A stretch of 40,473 nucleotides of DNA from NCBI GenBank assembly GCA_036822015.1, contig DAISIL010000026.1:1-40473 (forward strand), in the 5' to 3' direction. The DNA comes from DAISIL01 sp036822015. Its GTDB lineage: Bacteria; Bacteroidota; Bacteroidia; Cytophagales; Bernardetiaceae. Below the pieces are notes generated by a model. That model saw only the letters and a list, made by a program, of their open reading frames with translations, was not told where the DNA came from and searched no databases. The position numbers were made by a program, and so were the translations under genes. Below, one piece after another: positions 1 through 6,905 of the stretch. Each line of letters begins with the position of its first letter. Position 1 is the first letter of the stretch.

Positions 1-8
1 CCCCCCCC

Positions 9-44
9 ACTGGTCTAAGCGTCTCGCTTAGACCTTTCAATTAC
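9..44 (+). repeat. 36-bp direct repeat, copy 1 (copy 2 at 271-306)
   Basis: Positions 9-44 and 271-306 are identical. Each copy holds one 23-bp TCT-loop hairpin and the tail CTTTCAATTAC. In copy 1 it is followed by 14 extra bases (45-58, including TTTACAG) before the next shared unit. In copy 2 the two shared units are almost directly joined. Confidence 0.9.
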
Positions 45-58
45 TTAATTTACAGTAG

Positions 59-112
59 CCGCACTAGTCCAAGCGAGACGCTTGAACTAGGTATCGTAAT
101 TCACGCAGATAT
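59..112 (+). repeat. 54-bp direct repeat, copy 1 (copy 2 at 307-360)
   Basis: Positions 59-112 and 307-360 are identical. The unit contains the AGA-loop hairpin with CTAGTCC/GAACTAG outer arms, then a non-palindromic tail ending CACGCAGATAT. Copy 2 ends directly against the promoter and start codon of the transposase gene; copy 1 ends against a C-run and another hairpin. Duplication of the pair 9-44 plus 59-112 suggests the composite unit moved or was copied as one block. Confidence 0.9.
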
Positions 113-362
113 CCCCCCACTAGTCTAAGCGTCTCGCTTAGACTACCTTGGCACAGGAAGAAGCTACCTTCACTAGTCTAAGTCTTAGACTTTGGTAGTT
201 GATTTACAGGTGGTCGCATTAGTCCAAGCCAGACGCTTGAATTTTTTTCGTCGTATAACCCCCCACCCCCACTGGTCTAAGCGTCTCGCTTAGACCTTTC
301 AATTACCCGCACTAGTCCAAGCGAGACGCTTGAACTAGGTATCGTAATTCACGCAGATATCT

Positions 363-370
363 TATATTTG
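363..370 (+). promoter_or_regulatory. Bacteroidota -7 box TATATTTG before RAYT gene
   Basis: TATATTTG matches the TAnnTTTG consensus exactly and ends four bases before the ATG at 375. Transcription starting about 7 bases downstream would give an almost leaderless mRNA. No TTG (-33) is seen at the usual distance, so expression may be weak. The box lies just outside the duplicated repeat block. Confidence 0.5.
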
Positions 371-374
371 CGTT

Positions 375-926
375 ATGGCACGTAAATATGCGATAAAAAA
401 CGATGACGAATTTTATTTCGTTACTTTCACGGCAGTCTATTGGTTAGACGTGTTTATCCGTGAAGAGTATCGTAATATTTTCATGGATAGCCTCAGGTTT
501 TGCCAAAAAAATAAGGGGCTAGAGATTGGAGCTTATTGCATTATGACAAGCCACGTCCATTTAATTTTACGTGCGCCTGAGGGCGGAAGTTTATCAAACA
601 TTATTCGAGATTTAAAGAGCTACACGGCTAGGCACATCCGAAAGTACATGGAAAATAGCCCACAGGAGAGTCGAAAAGAGTGGATGCTATGGATGATGGA
701 ACGTGCGGGAAAGAAAAATAGTAACAATAATGGGTTTCAGTTCTGGCAGCAACATAATCACCCAATCGAGCTATCCACCATTGAAATTTTAAAGCAACGC
801 CTGAATTACGTTCACGAAAACCCCGTAAAAGCGGGTTTTGTATCACGAGCCGCTGACTGGAATTGGAGCAGTGCCAGAGATTACGAGGGCGAGAAGGGTG
901 AGCTGGAAGTATATTTTTTAGTCTAA
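375..926 (+). CDS. REP-associated tyrosine transposase (RAYT, Y1_Tnp)
   Basis: This 183-residue protein is a single-domain HUH/Y1 transposase of the IS200-related RAYT class, enzymes that nick single-stranded hairpin (REP) DNA and join it through a 5'-phosphotyrosine. The HUH motif is TSHVHLI with His60 and His62. The likely nucleophile is Tyr145 in LNYVHENPVKAG, which aligns with the catalytic tyrosine of E. coli RAYT, and the family tail NWSSARDY follows. Lys/Arg-rich segments at 79-115 suit DNA binding. The length is normal and no frameshift is seen, so the enzyme looks intact. There are no IS ends, target-site duplication or partner TnpB; instead, dense palindromic repeats flank it on both sides. 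The start is the first ATG after a perfect TAnnTTTG box, and the next Met would remove the first beta strand. Confidence 0.9.
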   Translation: MARKYAIKNDDEFYFVTFTAVYWLDVFIREEYRNIFMDSLRFCQKNKGLEIGAYCIMTSHVHLILRAPEGGSLSNIIRDLKSYTARHIRKYMENSPQESRKEWMLWMMERAGKKNSNNNGFQFWQQHNHPIELSTIEILKQRLNYVHENPVKAGFVSRAADWNWSSARDYEGEKGELEVYFLV

Positions 927-932
927 ATGCAT

Positions 933-965
933 AAGCCCAAGGCTTGGACTCTCGCTAGTCTAAGC
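933..965 (+). repeat. 33-bp direct repeat, copy 1 (copy 2 at 984-1016)
   Basis: Positions 933-965 and 984-1016 are identical. Each starts with the CCAAGGCTTGG palindrome and runs into the left arm of the next hairpin. After copy 1 the hairpin has the long TCT-loop form; after copy 2 it has the short form. Confidence 0.88.
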
Positions 966-1005
966 GTCTCGCTTAGACCTTTCAAGCCCAAGGCTTGGAC
1001 TCTCG

Positions 1006-1051
1006 CTAGTCTAAGCCTTAGACTTTTTTAATCACTGATTTACAGGTAGTC
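1006..1051 (+). repeat. 46-bp direct repeat, copy 1 (copy 2 at 1086-1131)
   Basis: Positions 1006-1051 and 1086-1131 are identical: the short AGTCTAAG palindrome, a T-run, and a linker containing TTTACAGGTAGTC. A long TCT-loop hairpin (1060-1082) sits between the copies. Confidence 0.88.
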
Positions 1052-1297
1052 ACCCCACTGGTCTAAGCGTCTCGCTTAGACCCCACTAGTCTAAGCCTTA
1101 GACTTTTTTAATCACTGATTTACAGGTAGTCGCATAAGCCCAAGGCTTGGACTAGGGGAGCGTCTCGCTTGGACTTTGTTATTTGTTGGTTTACAGGTTA
1201 TGAATCCAAGGCTTGGACTAGGAGTATTTATTGGTTTACAGTTAGTTATGATTAATTCAAGACTTAAACCAGAGTAGTACTGCATCCAACAACCTGT

Positions 1298-1305
1298 TAC
1301 CTTTG
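1298..1305 (+). promoter_or_regulatory. Candidate -7 box TACCTTTG for dapA
   Basis: TACCTTTG is an exact TAnnTTTG match, 69 bases before the dapA start, implying a leader of roughly 60 bases. It lies just outside the repeat cluster. No clear TTG -33 element is seen. Confidence 0.5.
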
Positions 1306-1374
1306 TCAAAAGGCTAAGCATATCCAGATTTTTGCCTAACTTGCTGGTCTGTTTTAATTGATTCAAGAAAGACT

Positions 1375-2283
1375 ATGAAAAAAATGTTTCGCGGCACTTA
1401 TACGGCAATCGTTACGCCTATGACAGCCGATAACATCATTGACTGGCAGGCTTTTACCCAACTGATTGAGCGGCAAATTGCCGGTGGCATCGACGGAATT
1501 GTCTTTGTCGGGACGACAGGCGAAAGCCCCACACTCTCCCATGCCGAACACGAGGAAATCTTATACCGAAGCGTAGAAATTGTTCGGGGGCGTTGCCAGG
1601 TCATTCACGGGACGGGTTCCAACAACACCGTTGAGGCAGTTACTTTTGCTCAGGCGGCGGCTAAGGCAGGTGCAGATGCCCAACTGGTCGTGAACCCATA
1701 CTACAACAAGCCCACCCAGGAAGGGCTTTTTGCGCACTTCTCTGCCATCGCTGATGCCACTGATTTACCCGTGGTTTTGTATAACATCCAGGGACGATCT
1801 GCTATCAACCTCAAAACGGATACGCTTCTGCGTCTGGCTGAGCATCCTCACATTGTCGGCGTAAAGGAGGCCAGCGGTGATATTGCCCAGATGATGGAGG
1901 TGATCCGGCATACATCCGAAGATTTTTATTGCTTGGGCGGCGACGACGCTCTAGCCCTTCCTTTTATGGCGATGGGTGGCGATGGTATCGTATCTGTGAT
2001 CTCGAATGCCGTCCCGGCTGCCATGACGGCTATGGTACGGCAGCTCCTCGAGGGTGATTTTGAGCGTGGGCGCAAGGCTTTTTATGATCTCCTGCCGCTG
2101 ATGCACTTTTCGTTCATCGAAAGCAACCCCGTCCCGATGAAGGAACTCCTGGCACAGCTGGGCTACATTCGTGCTGATGTTCGTCTGCCGCTCTGCCGTG
2201 GGCGTGCCGAAACCATCGCGGCAGCCGCCGAGATAGCCGCTCTGGTGCGCAGCCTAGAACCCGAATACCAACCGGCCCGTTAA
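1375..2283 (+). CDS. dapA: 4-hydroxy-tetrahydrodipicolinate synthase
   Basis: DapA condenses pyruvate with aspartate semialdehyde, the first committed step of the lysine and diaminopimelate branch, in the cytoplasm. The 302-residue protein is a standard class I aldolase TIM barrel. GTTGES (46-51) is the pyruvate-binding loop, Tyr136 in LYNIQGRS is the proton-relay tyrosine with Arg141 nearby, and Lys164 in VGVKEASGD is the Schiff-base lysine. Length is typical (about 290-300). The start is the first in-frame ATG; a later one at 1384 is possible. It stops 14 bases before meaB, so the two are probably co-transcribed, although no shared pathway is known. Assignment to dapA rather than another pyruvate aldolase of the family rests on overall pattern and length. 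Confidence 0.93.
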   Translation: MKKMFRGTYTAIVTPMTADNIIDWQAFTQLIERQIAGGIDGIVFVGTTGESPTLSHAEHEEILYRSVEIVRGRCQVIHGTGSNNTVEAVTFAQAAAKAGADAQLVVNPYYNKPTQEGLFAHFSAIADATDLPVVLYNIQGRSAINLKTDTLLRLAEHPHIVGVKEASGDIAQMMEVIRHTSEDFYCLGGDDALALPFMAMGGDGIVSVISNAVPAAMTAMVRQLLEGDFERGRKAFYDLLPLMHFSFIESNPVPMKELLAQLGYIRADVRLPLCRGRAETIAAAAEIAALVRSLEPEYQPAR

Positions 2284-2297
2284 GGGATCGTTTCGTT

Positions 2298-3296
2298 ATG
2301 CCAAACCCCAAACGCCTGGCTGTCCAGGACTACCAAACGGGTATTTTATCTGGTGATCGCTATCTGTTGAGCCGAGCCATCACGCTGGTCGAGAGCCGCC
2401 GTGCCTCCGATCAAGCCCTGGCCCAGGACCTCCTCGAAGCCCTCATGCCGCATACGGGCCAATCCATACGGGTAGGCATTACGGGGGTTCCGGGGGTGGG
2501 TAAGAGTACGTTCATCGAGCAGTTTGGATGTTGGCTTACCGGCAACGAGAAAAAGATCGCCGTTCTGGCCATCGACCCCAGCAGCCCGATGAGCAAGGGC
2601 AGCATCCTGGGCGACAAAACCCGCATGAATGCCTTAGCCCAAGACCCACGGGCCTTTATCCGCCCATCAGCGACGGGTAACGCCCTCGGAGGAGTGGGCC
2701 AAAAAACCCGCGAGGCAATGCTGCTCTGTGAGGCGGCCGGCTATGAAATCGTCCTGGTAGAGACCGTTGGTGTGGGGCAGTCGGAGACGATGGTCAGGGG
2801 GATGGTTGATTTCTTTTTGCTGCTGATGCTCCCCGGTGCTGGTGATGAGTTGCAGGGAATTAAGCGGGGGATCATGGAGATGGCAGACGCGCTGCTCATC
2901 AACAAAGCCGACGGCAACAACTTATCCCGAGCCAAACAAGCCCAACGCGCCTACCAAAACGCCTTGCATCTCTTCCCGCCCGCCCCTTCGGGCTGGTTGC
3001 CGCCCGTCCTGACCGGATCAGCCCTCCAAGCCGAGACCCTGATCCCGCTCTGGGATACGATCATGGACTACAGCCAACAGACCCAATCCAACGGCTATTG
3101 GCATCGCCAACGCCGGATCCAAAACCGAGACTGGCTCTACACGGCCATTCGGCAAGAGATCGAAAACGACTTCTTTGGGCATCCCGCCGTACAAGCGGCC
3201 TTGCCAGCATTGGAGCAGTCCGTCGCCGAAGGACAAAGCCCACCCCGCAAAGCCGCCCTTGATTTGCTACAAATCCATAAAAACTTGGCCGATTGA
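2298..3296 (+). CDS. meaB: Methylmalonyl-CoA mutase-associated GTPase MeaB
   Basis: MeaB is a G3E-type GTPase that guards adenosylcobalamin loading of methylmalonyl-CoA mutase and protects the enzyme from inactivation. In the 332-residue protein, the Walker A loop is GVPGVGKS (63-70), the segment AIDPSSPMSKGSILGDKTRM (91-110) is the MeaB/ArgK signature, ETVGVGQSE (155-163) is the switch region with the Walker B acidic residue, and NKAD (202-205) gives guanine specificity. The C-terminal helical arm (about 265-332) is the dimerisation region of the family. No mutase subunit is encoded in this window, so its client must lie elsewhere. It sits 14 bases behind dapA and 59 bases before the SPFH gene. 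Confidence 0.93.
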   Translation: MPNPKRLAVQDYQTGILSGDRYLLSRAITLVESRRASDQALAQDLLEALMPHTGQSIRVGITGVPGVGKSTFIEQFGCWLTGNEKKIAVLAIDPSSPMSKGSILGDKTRMNALAQDPRAFIRPSATGNALGGVGQKTREAMLLCEAAGYEIVLVETVGVGQSETMVRGMVDFFLLLMLPGAGDELQGIKRGIMEMADALLINKADGNNLSRAKQAQRAYQNALHLFPPAPSGWLPPVLTGSALQAETLIPLWDTIMDYSQQTQSNGYWHRQRRIQNRDWLYTAIRQEIENDFFGHPAVQAALPALEQSVAEGQSPPRKAALDLLQIHKNLAD

Positions 3297-3355
3297 GCAA
3301 AATTTTGTTTCTTGTACCAACATACACCATCAGAAACACCAAACACCAATAAGTT

Positions 3356-4180
3356 ATGCAGCAGAAAAGCATTATCGGTATGGCCGTCTTTGGCTTCATT
3401 GCGTTTTTGTTCATCATCACGCTCTCCAACAGCCTCTTTATCACCATTGAAGCTGGTGAGCGGGGGGTGTTGTTTAAGCGGTTTAGTGGCGGGCTAGATA
3501 AGGAAAACATCTACACACCAGGTTTTCATGTGATCGCCCCCTGGAACAGCATGTACGTCTATGACGTTCGGGAGAAGCAACAATCGGAGGCAATGGTTGT
3601 TCTCTCGCGTAATGGTCTGAATATCAAAGTTGATATTACGATTCGTGAGCATCCGATTTACGACAAAATCGGACATCTACACGAAAACTTCGGCGAGAAC
3701 TACATTCAGGCATTGGTTATCCCGGAGCTGCGCTCAGCGGTGCGCAACGAGATTGGTAAGTTTACCCCCGAAGAACTCTACTCCACCAAACGCGACGAAG
3801 TGCAGCATCTGATCGAAACAAACATGGAAAAGTCGCTATCCGATAACTTTATCAAGCTCAGAGCAGTACTGATTCGCGACATCGAACTCCCAGAAAAGGT
3901 CAAGAACGCCATCGAAGAAAAACTCGAAGCCGAGCAGTCGGCCCTCAAGTACGAGTTCATCCTGGCCCAGGAGCGTAAAGAAGCCGAGCGACGCATCATC
4001 GAGGCACAAGCCAAAGCCGAAGCCAACAAAATCTTGAACGCGAGCTTGACCGGAAACATCCTTCGGGATAAGGGCATCGAAGCCACTGTACAGCTTGCCC
4101 AATCGAAGAACACCAAAGTTGTCATCGTGGGAGGCGAAGGCTCCGGTGGACTGCCCTTGATTTTGGGGGGAGACAAATAA
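3356..4180 (+). CDS. SPFH/prohibitin-family membrane protein
   Basis: This 274-residue protein is prohibitin-like. One N-terminal membrane segment (about 8-30, rich in Phe/Ile/Leu) is followed by an SPFH/PHB domain (about 28-200) with the hallmark EAGERGVLFKRF and the FTPEELYSTKRDEV region. A charged Glu/Ala/Lys-rich coiled-coil lies at about 180-235, and the tail is Gly-rich. Family members oligomerise into large membrane-bound cages or microdomains and often modulate membrane proteases such as FtsH. No protease gene is adjacent, so the partner is unknown. The soluble domain would face the periplasm or the cytoplasm depending on topology, which the sequence does not settle. It is shorter and simpler than HflK or HflC. 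Confidence 0.88.
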   Translation: MQQKSIIGMAVFGFIAFLFIITLSNSLFITIEAGERGVLFKRFSGGLDKENIYTPGFHVIAPWNSMYVYDVREKQQSEAMVVLSRNGLNIKVDITIREHPIYDKIGHLHENFGENYIQALVIPELRSAVRNEIGKFTPEELYSTKRDEVQHLIETNMEKSLSDNFIKLRAVLIRDIELPEKVKNAIEEKLEAEQSALKYEFILAQERKEAERRIIEAQAKAEANKILNASLTGNILRDKGIEATVQLAQSKNTKVVIVGGEGSGGLPLILGGDK

Positions 4181-4264
4181 ACACCGCCAAAAGGAACGCT
4201 TTGCCCCGTTTGGCGTACAAAGAAAAGAACGTACAAAAAACTTTTCAACCAAAACGAACGAGAC

Positions 4265-5050
4265 ATGAATACGATACGGGTGCGTGAACGCGATGGGTTT
4301 CGCTACGTCGATGAAGGCGACGGACAAGTACTCCTCCTCTTGCACGGGCTTTTTGGTGCGCTCAGCAACTGGACAACCGTCGTGAACCACTTCCGCAACC
4401 GCTATCGGATCTTGATTCCGATGCTGCCCATCTATGAGTTGCCTGTTCAGCAAGCCAACCTGGACTACCTCACCGACTTTGTGGAGCGTTTTGTGGACAC
4501 ACAAGGCATTGATCGCATGGGTATCCTGGGCAACTCCTTAGGTGGGCATATTGGGTTGATGTACGCCCTGCGACATCCCCAACGCCTCCAACATCTCATC
4601 CTGACAGCTAGCTCGGGTCTGTTTGAGCGTGGGATGGGCGAAACTTATCCCAGACGCGGCAACTACGCCTACGTCAAAGATCGGGTGGCTTACACCTTCT
4701 ACGACCCCAGGATGGCCACCGAAGATTTGGTACAAAATGTATTTGAGGTAACCTCCGACCGCATGAAGTGTCTGCGGATGATCTACCTGGCGCGTTCGGC
4801 ACAAAAAAACAACCTGGCCGAAGACTTACACCGCATCTCTTGTCCGGTCTTGCTCATTTGGGGACTCAACGACATGATTACACCGCCCGTTGTGGCGCAC
4901 GAGTTTGCCCAGCGGCTACCCCATAGCCAGATTCGTTTCATTGACCGCTGCGGACACGCCCCCATGATGGAACATCCCGATTTGTTCAATCATTACGTCG
5001 ATCAGTTTTTCAATACCCAAACCATCAAAGGGGAAGCCGTAAACGCATAA
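4265..5050 (+). CDS. Alpha/beta hydrolase
   Basis: This 261-residue protein is a soluble alpha/beta-fold hydrolase. The oxyanion-hole region is LLLHGLFGALSNW (24-36). The nucleophile elbow is G-N-S-L-G with Ser91, the acid is Asp203 in WGLNDMITP, and the base is His231 in CGHAPMMEHP. All three catalytic residues are present, so it should be active on an ester, thioester or related bond, but the substrate cannot be read from sequence. There is no signal peptide. It is 84 bases after the SPFH gene and 13 bases before the DUF3109 gene, so it is likely in the same run of transcription. Confidence 0.9.
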   Translation: MNTIRVRERDGFRYVDEGDGQVLLLLHGLFGALSNWTTVVNHFRNRYRILIPMLPIYELPVQQANLDYLTDFVERFVDTQGIDRMGILGNSLGGHIGLMYALRHPQRLQHLILTASSGLFERGMGETYPRRGNYAYVKDRVAYTFYDPRMATEDLVQNVFEVTSDRMKCLRMIYLARSAQKNNLAEDLHRISCPVLLIWGLNDMITPPVVAHEFAQRLPHSQIRFIDRCGHAPMMEHPDLFNHYVDQFFNTQTIKGEAVNA

Positions 5051-5063
5051 GGTGAAACTAACT

Positions 5064-5651
5064 ATGTATATCGTTCAAAATCAGTATATCAGCGATGATA
5101 TTGCCGAGCGGCATTTTGTTTGTCAAATCGCCCAATGCAAGGGTGCCTGCTGCCAACAAGGCGACCTGGGCGCACCTCTGGAAACTGATGAAATGGCACA
5201 ACTCAAAGCCGACTACGCCAGCATTGCGCCTTTTCTTTCTCCCGAAGGGCAAGCCGTCATTGAGCAGGAGGGCTGCTATATCCTGGATGAAGAAAACGAC
5301 TACTCCACGCCCCTGATTACGTCCCAGGAAAACCAGTGCGCCTACGCCCTCAAAGATGAACGCGGGCATTGGTCTTGTGGAATCGAAAAAGCATACCTCA
5401 ACGGAGCGACAAACTTTCGCAAGCCTATCTCTTGCCACCTGTATCCCATCCGTATCACCCAACACCCGCGCACCCAATCCGAAGCCCTCAACTATGACCG
5501 CTGGGATATATGCGCCCCTGCCTGTCAGGTCGGGGAGGCGGGGCGTGTGCCGATGTATGTCTTTTTGGAGGCCGCATTGGTGCGCCGCTATGGGCGGGCC
5601 TGGTACGATGAACTGGTTCAACAAATCGAAACCCATGCCAACGGCAAATAA
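5064..5651 (+). CDS. DUF3109 family cysteine-rich protein
   Basis: This 195-residue protein belongs to DUF3109, a Bacteroidota-rich family related to YkgJ-type cysteine-cluster proteins. The conserved N-terminal block has Cys20, Cys25, Cys29 and Cys30 (FVCQIAQCKGACC) followed by GDLGAPLE. Further cysteines at 92, 105, 124, 150 and 154 could complete a metal or Fe-S site. The function is unknown. I chose ATG 5064 because the family N-terminus begins just there. An in-frame GTG at 5052 would add four residues; the GGTGAAA around it may instead act as ribosome-binding sequence. The 3' end overlaps the next gene by 17 bases. Confidence 0.87.
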   Translation: MYIVQNQYISDDIAERHFVCQIAQCKGACCQQGDLGAPLETDEMAQLKADYASIAPFLSPEGQAVIEQEGCYILDEENDYSTPLITSQENQCAYALKDERGHWSCGIEKAYLNGATNFRKPISCHLYPIRITQHPRTQSEALNYDRWDICAPACQVGEAGRVPMYVFLEAALVRRYGRAWYDELVQQIETHANGK

Positions 5652-5946
5652 ATCTTTTCAGACGACACTTTACTACATCGCCCCCAACGGCGACCGCTAC
5701 AACGGGCAGTTTATTATCACGGAGGACCTTGTGCGCTTTGAGGCACAGATGCACCTGGCCAGCGACGGCATCAAAGACGTAGAAGGGCAGATCACGATTC
5801 GGCGGGAGGATATTGCCTCCGTAGTAGCCAGGTCTAGTTACCTGATTTTTAAGCGACTATTGATCCAATGCCACGATGGAAGTAGCTATCTCTTTGATCG
5901 TGGGGTGGTTTCGGTGCGCCCTATCCTGAACCTACTCCAACAATGA
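5635..5946 (+). CDS. Small PH/GRAM-like hypothetical protein
   Basis: This 103-residue protein has no clear family in my reading. It has alternating hydrophobic strands (TTLYYIAPNGDRY, LVRFEAQMHL, YLIFKRLLIQCHDGSSYLF) and a final helix SVRPILNLLQQ, a pattern typical of small PH-like or GRAM-like domains; that fold is inferred, not proven. The open frame extends upstream to 5356, but that part lies inside the DUF3109 gene in another frame. ATG 5635 gives a 17-base overlap with that gene, and the stop overlaps the next start as ATGA. Both joints suggest translational coupling in an operon of DUF3109, this gene, SDR and SanA. Confidence 0.7.
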   Translation: MPTANKSFQTTLYYIAPNGDRYNGQFIITEDLVRFEAQMHLASDGIKDVEGQITIRREDIASVVARSSYLIFKRLLIQCHDGSSYLFDRGVVSVRPILNLLQQ

Positions 5947-6905
5947 ACGCCTTCTTGACCGGTGCAACGGGTTTTGTGGGTGGCTATCTGGCACAGGTTT
6001 TGGCTGCCCGAGGGTATGGATTACGGCTGTTGGTTCGGCAACCCACCCGCGTTTGGGAAAACTTAAAGCCCACCTATATCGTGGGTGATCTCTCCGATAC
6101 GGGTCTGCTGCGGGAAGCCATACAGGGCTGCGATGTCGTTGTACATGCAGCGGCGAAGGTCTCGTTTTGGAAAAAAGATCAAGAGGCGCTCTACCAAACC
6201 AACGTCGTCGGGACAGCCAACCTGGTCAATATGGCCTTAGATGCCGGGGTAAGCCGCTTGCTCTATGTCAGCTCCATTGCGGCCATCGGGCGGCCATCCA
6301 CCGCCGAGCAGCCCCTTGATGAAACCGCCCAGTGGAGCGACGAAGATGCCCCGCACGCCTACGCCCAGACCAAGCACGAGGGCGAACGGGAGGTATGGCG
6401 CGGGATGGCCGAGGGGCTAGATGCCCTGATCGTCAATCCGTCCTTAGTTCTGGGCGTTGGGGATTGGAAACGCAGCAGTTTGCAAGTCCTGGATTATATC
6501 GCCCGCAAGAACCAGTTTCACCCCACCGGAACGGTCAATTACGTTGATGTTCGGGATGTGGCCCAGATGTCGATTGATCTGCTCGAAGGCGGACATACGG
6601 GCCGCTACATCCAGAGTGCAGGGGCGATGCCCTATGGTGAATTTTTTGCGGCTTTTGCTCAAAGGGTACAACAAGCCCAGCAAAGCCAACCGCTGCCGCC
6701 TTGGATGGGTGAGCTAGCCTGGCGTTGGGAGGCTCTGCGTAGCTTACTCACCCAAAAGCCACCCCAGGTAACGCCACAAGCCTTGCGCTCGGCGCGTGGG
6801 CATCAGGTGTATGACAGCCAGAAGATCCAAAAAACCCTGGGGCGTAATTTTCGTTCCTTAGAGCAGACCTTAGACTGGATCGCGGATCACTATCCCAGAC
6901 AATGA
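5943..6905 (+). CDS. Extended SDR (NAD-dependent epimerase/dehydratase family)
   Basis: This 320-residue protein has the extended short-chain dehydrogenase fold. The dinucleotide loop is GATGFVG (7-13), a conserved DL/D pair follows strand 3, HAAAKVSFW (68-76) is the strand 4 region, Ser111 sits in YVSSIAAIG, and the active site is Tyr140-Ala-Gln-Thr-Lys144. The region NPSLVLGVGDWKRSS resembles dihydroflavonol-4-reductase or 3-beta-HSD-like members, which act on lipid-like or alcohol substrates. The true substrate is unknown. Start and stop both overlap neighbours by ATGA, so it is tightly coupled to the small upstream gene and to the SanA-family gene downstream. Confidence 0.88.
   Translation: MNAFLTGATGFVGGYLAQVLAARGYGLRLLVRQPTRVWENLKPTYIVGDLSDTGLLREAIQGCDVVVHAAAKVSFWKKDQEALYQTNVVGTANLVNMALDAGVSRLLYVSSIAAIGRPSTAEQPLDETAQWSDEDAPHAYAQTKHEGEREVWRGMAEGLDALIVNPSLVLGVGDWKRSSLQVLDYIARKNQFHPTGTVNYVDVRDVAQMSIDLLEGGHTGRYIQSAGAMPYGEFFAAFAQRVQQAQQSQPLPPWMGELAWRWEALRSLLTQKPPQVTPQALRSARGHQVYDSQKIQKTLGRNFRSLEQTLDWIADHYPRQ

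Larger units (their letters stand above)
1..360. repeat. REP/BIME-like hairpin repeat cluster upstream of RAYT gene
   Basis: This 360-bp non-coding stretch is a mosaic of short palindromes. Perfect hairpins with 10-bp arms GGTCTAAGCG and a TCT loop lie at 12-34 and 274-296. An 11-bp-arm version (TAGTCTAAGCG, TCT loop) lies at 121-145, and a shortened one (arms AGTCTAAG) at 175-191. Hairpins with the reverse-complement core (AAGCG, AGA loop, CGCTT) and outer arms CTAGTCC/GAACTAG lie at 64-90 and 312-338; a decayed copy lies near 221-239. TCT-core and AGA-core hairpins are paired twice, as inverted REPs are in a BIME. A linker motif TTTACAG recurs near 49-55 and 203-209. C-runs precede several units. 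No gene is seen here. The layout is what is expected of REP elements mobilised by the adjacent Y1 transposase. Confidence 0.85.
927..1270. repeat. REP/BIME-like hairpin repeat cluster downstream of RAYT gene
   Basis: This non-coding mosaic is of the same kind as the upstream one. TCT-loop hairpins lie at 958-978 (arms GTCTAAGCG) and 1060-1082 (arms GGTCTAAGCG). Compact palindromes AGTCTAAG-C-CTTAGACT lie at 1008-1024 and 1088-1104. A further motif, CCAAGGCTTGG, appears at 937-947, 988-998, near 1140-1150 and near 1204-1214. The linker TTTACAG recurs about four times. Units become more diverged toward dapA (from about 1150), which looks like decay with distance from the gene. Nothing else is seen in the interval except a candidate dapA promoter at 1298-1305. 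Confidence 0.85.

Noticed and set aside
1..360. Regularly spaced repeats that might be a CRISPR array
   Set aside because: Repeats are internally palindromic, vary in length and type, and the intervals between them are irregular and partly duplicated. No cas genes are present, and a RAYT gene explains them.
1112..1366. Open frame on the minus strand in the repeat cluster (84 codons)
   Set aside because: It is made of repeat sequence, has repetitive residues such as SPSLGL, and no start context; it is a by-product of the repeats.
3061..3510. Long minus-strand open frame over the meaB/SPFH junction
   Set aside because: It lies opposite two clear genes, and its codon and residue content show no domain.
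4185..4215. Hairpin CGCCAAA/TTTGGCG between the SPFH and hydrolase genes
   Set aside because: The 17-base loop is long and no T-run follows, so it is not a convincing terminator.
5356..5634. Upstream part of the open frame that includes the small PH-like gene
   Set aside because: This stretch is inside the DUF3109 gene in another frame and shows low-complexity content; translation more likely starts at 5635.
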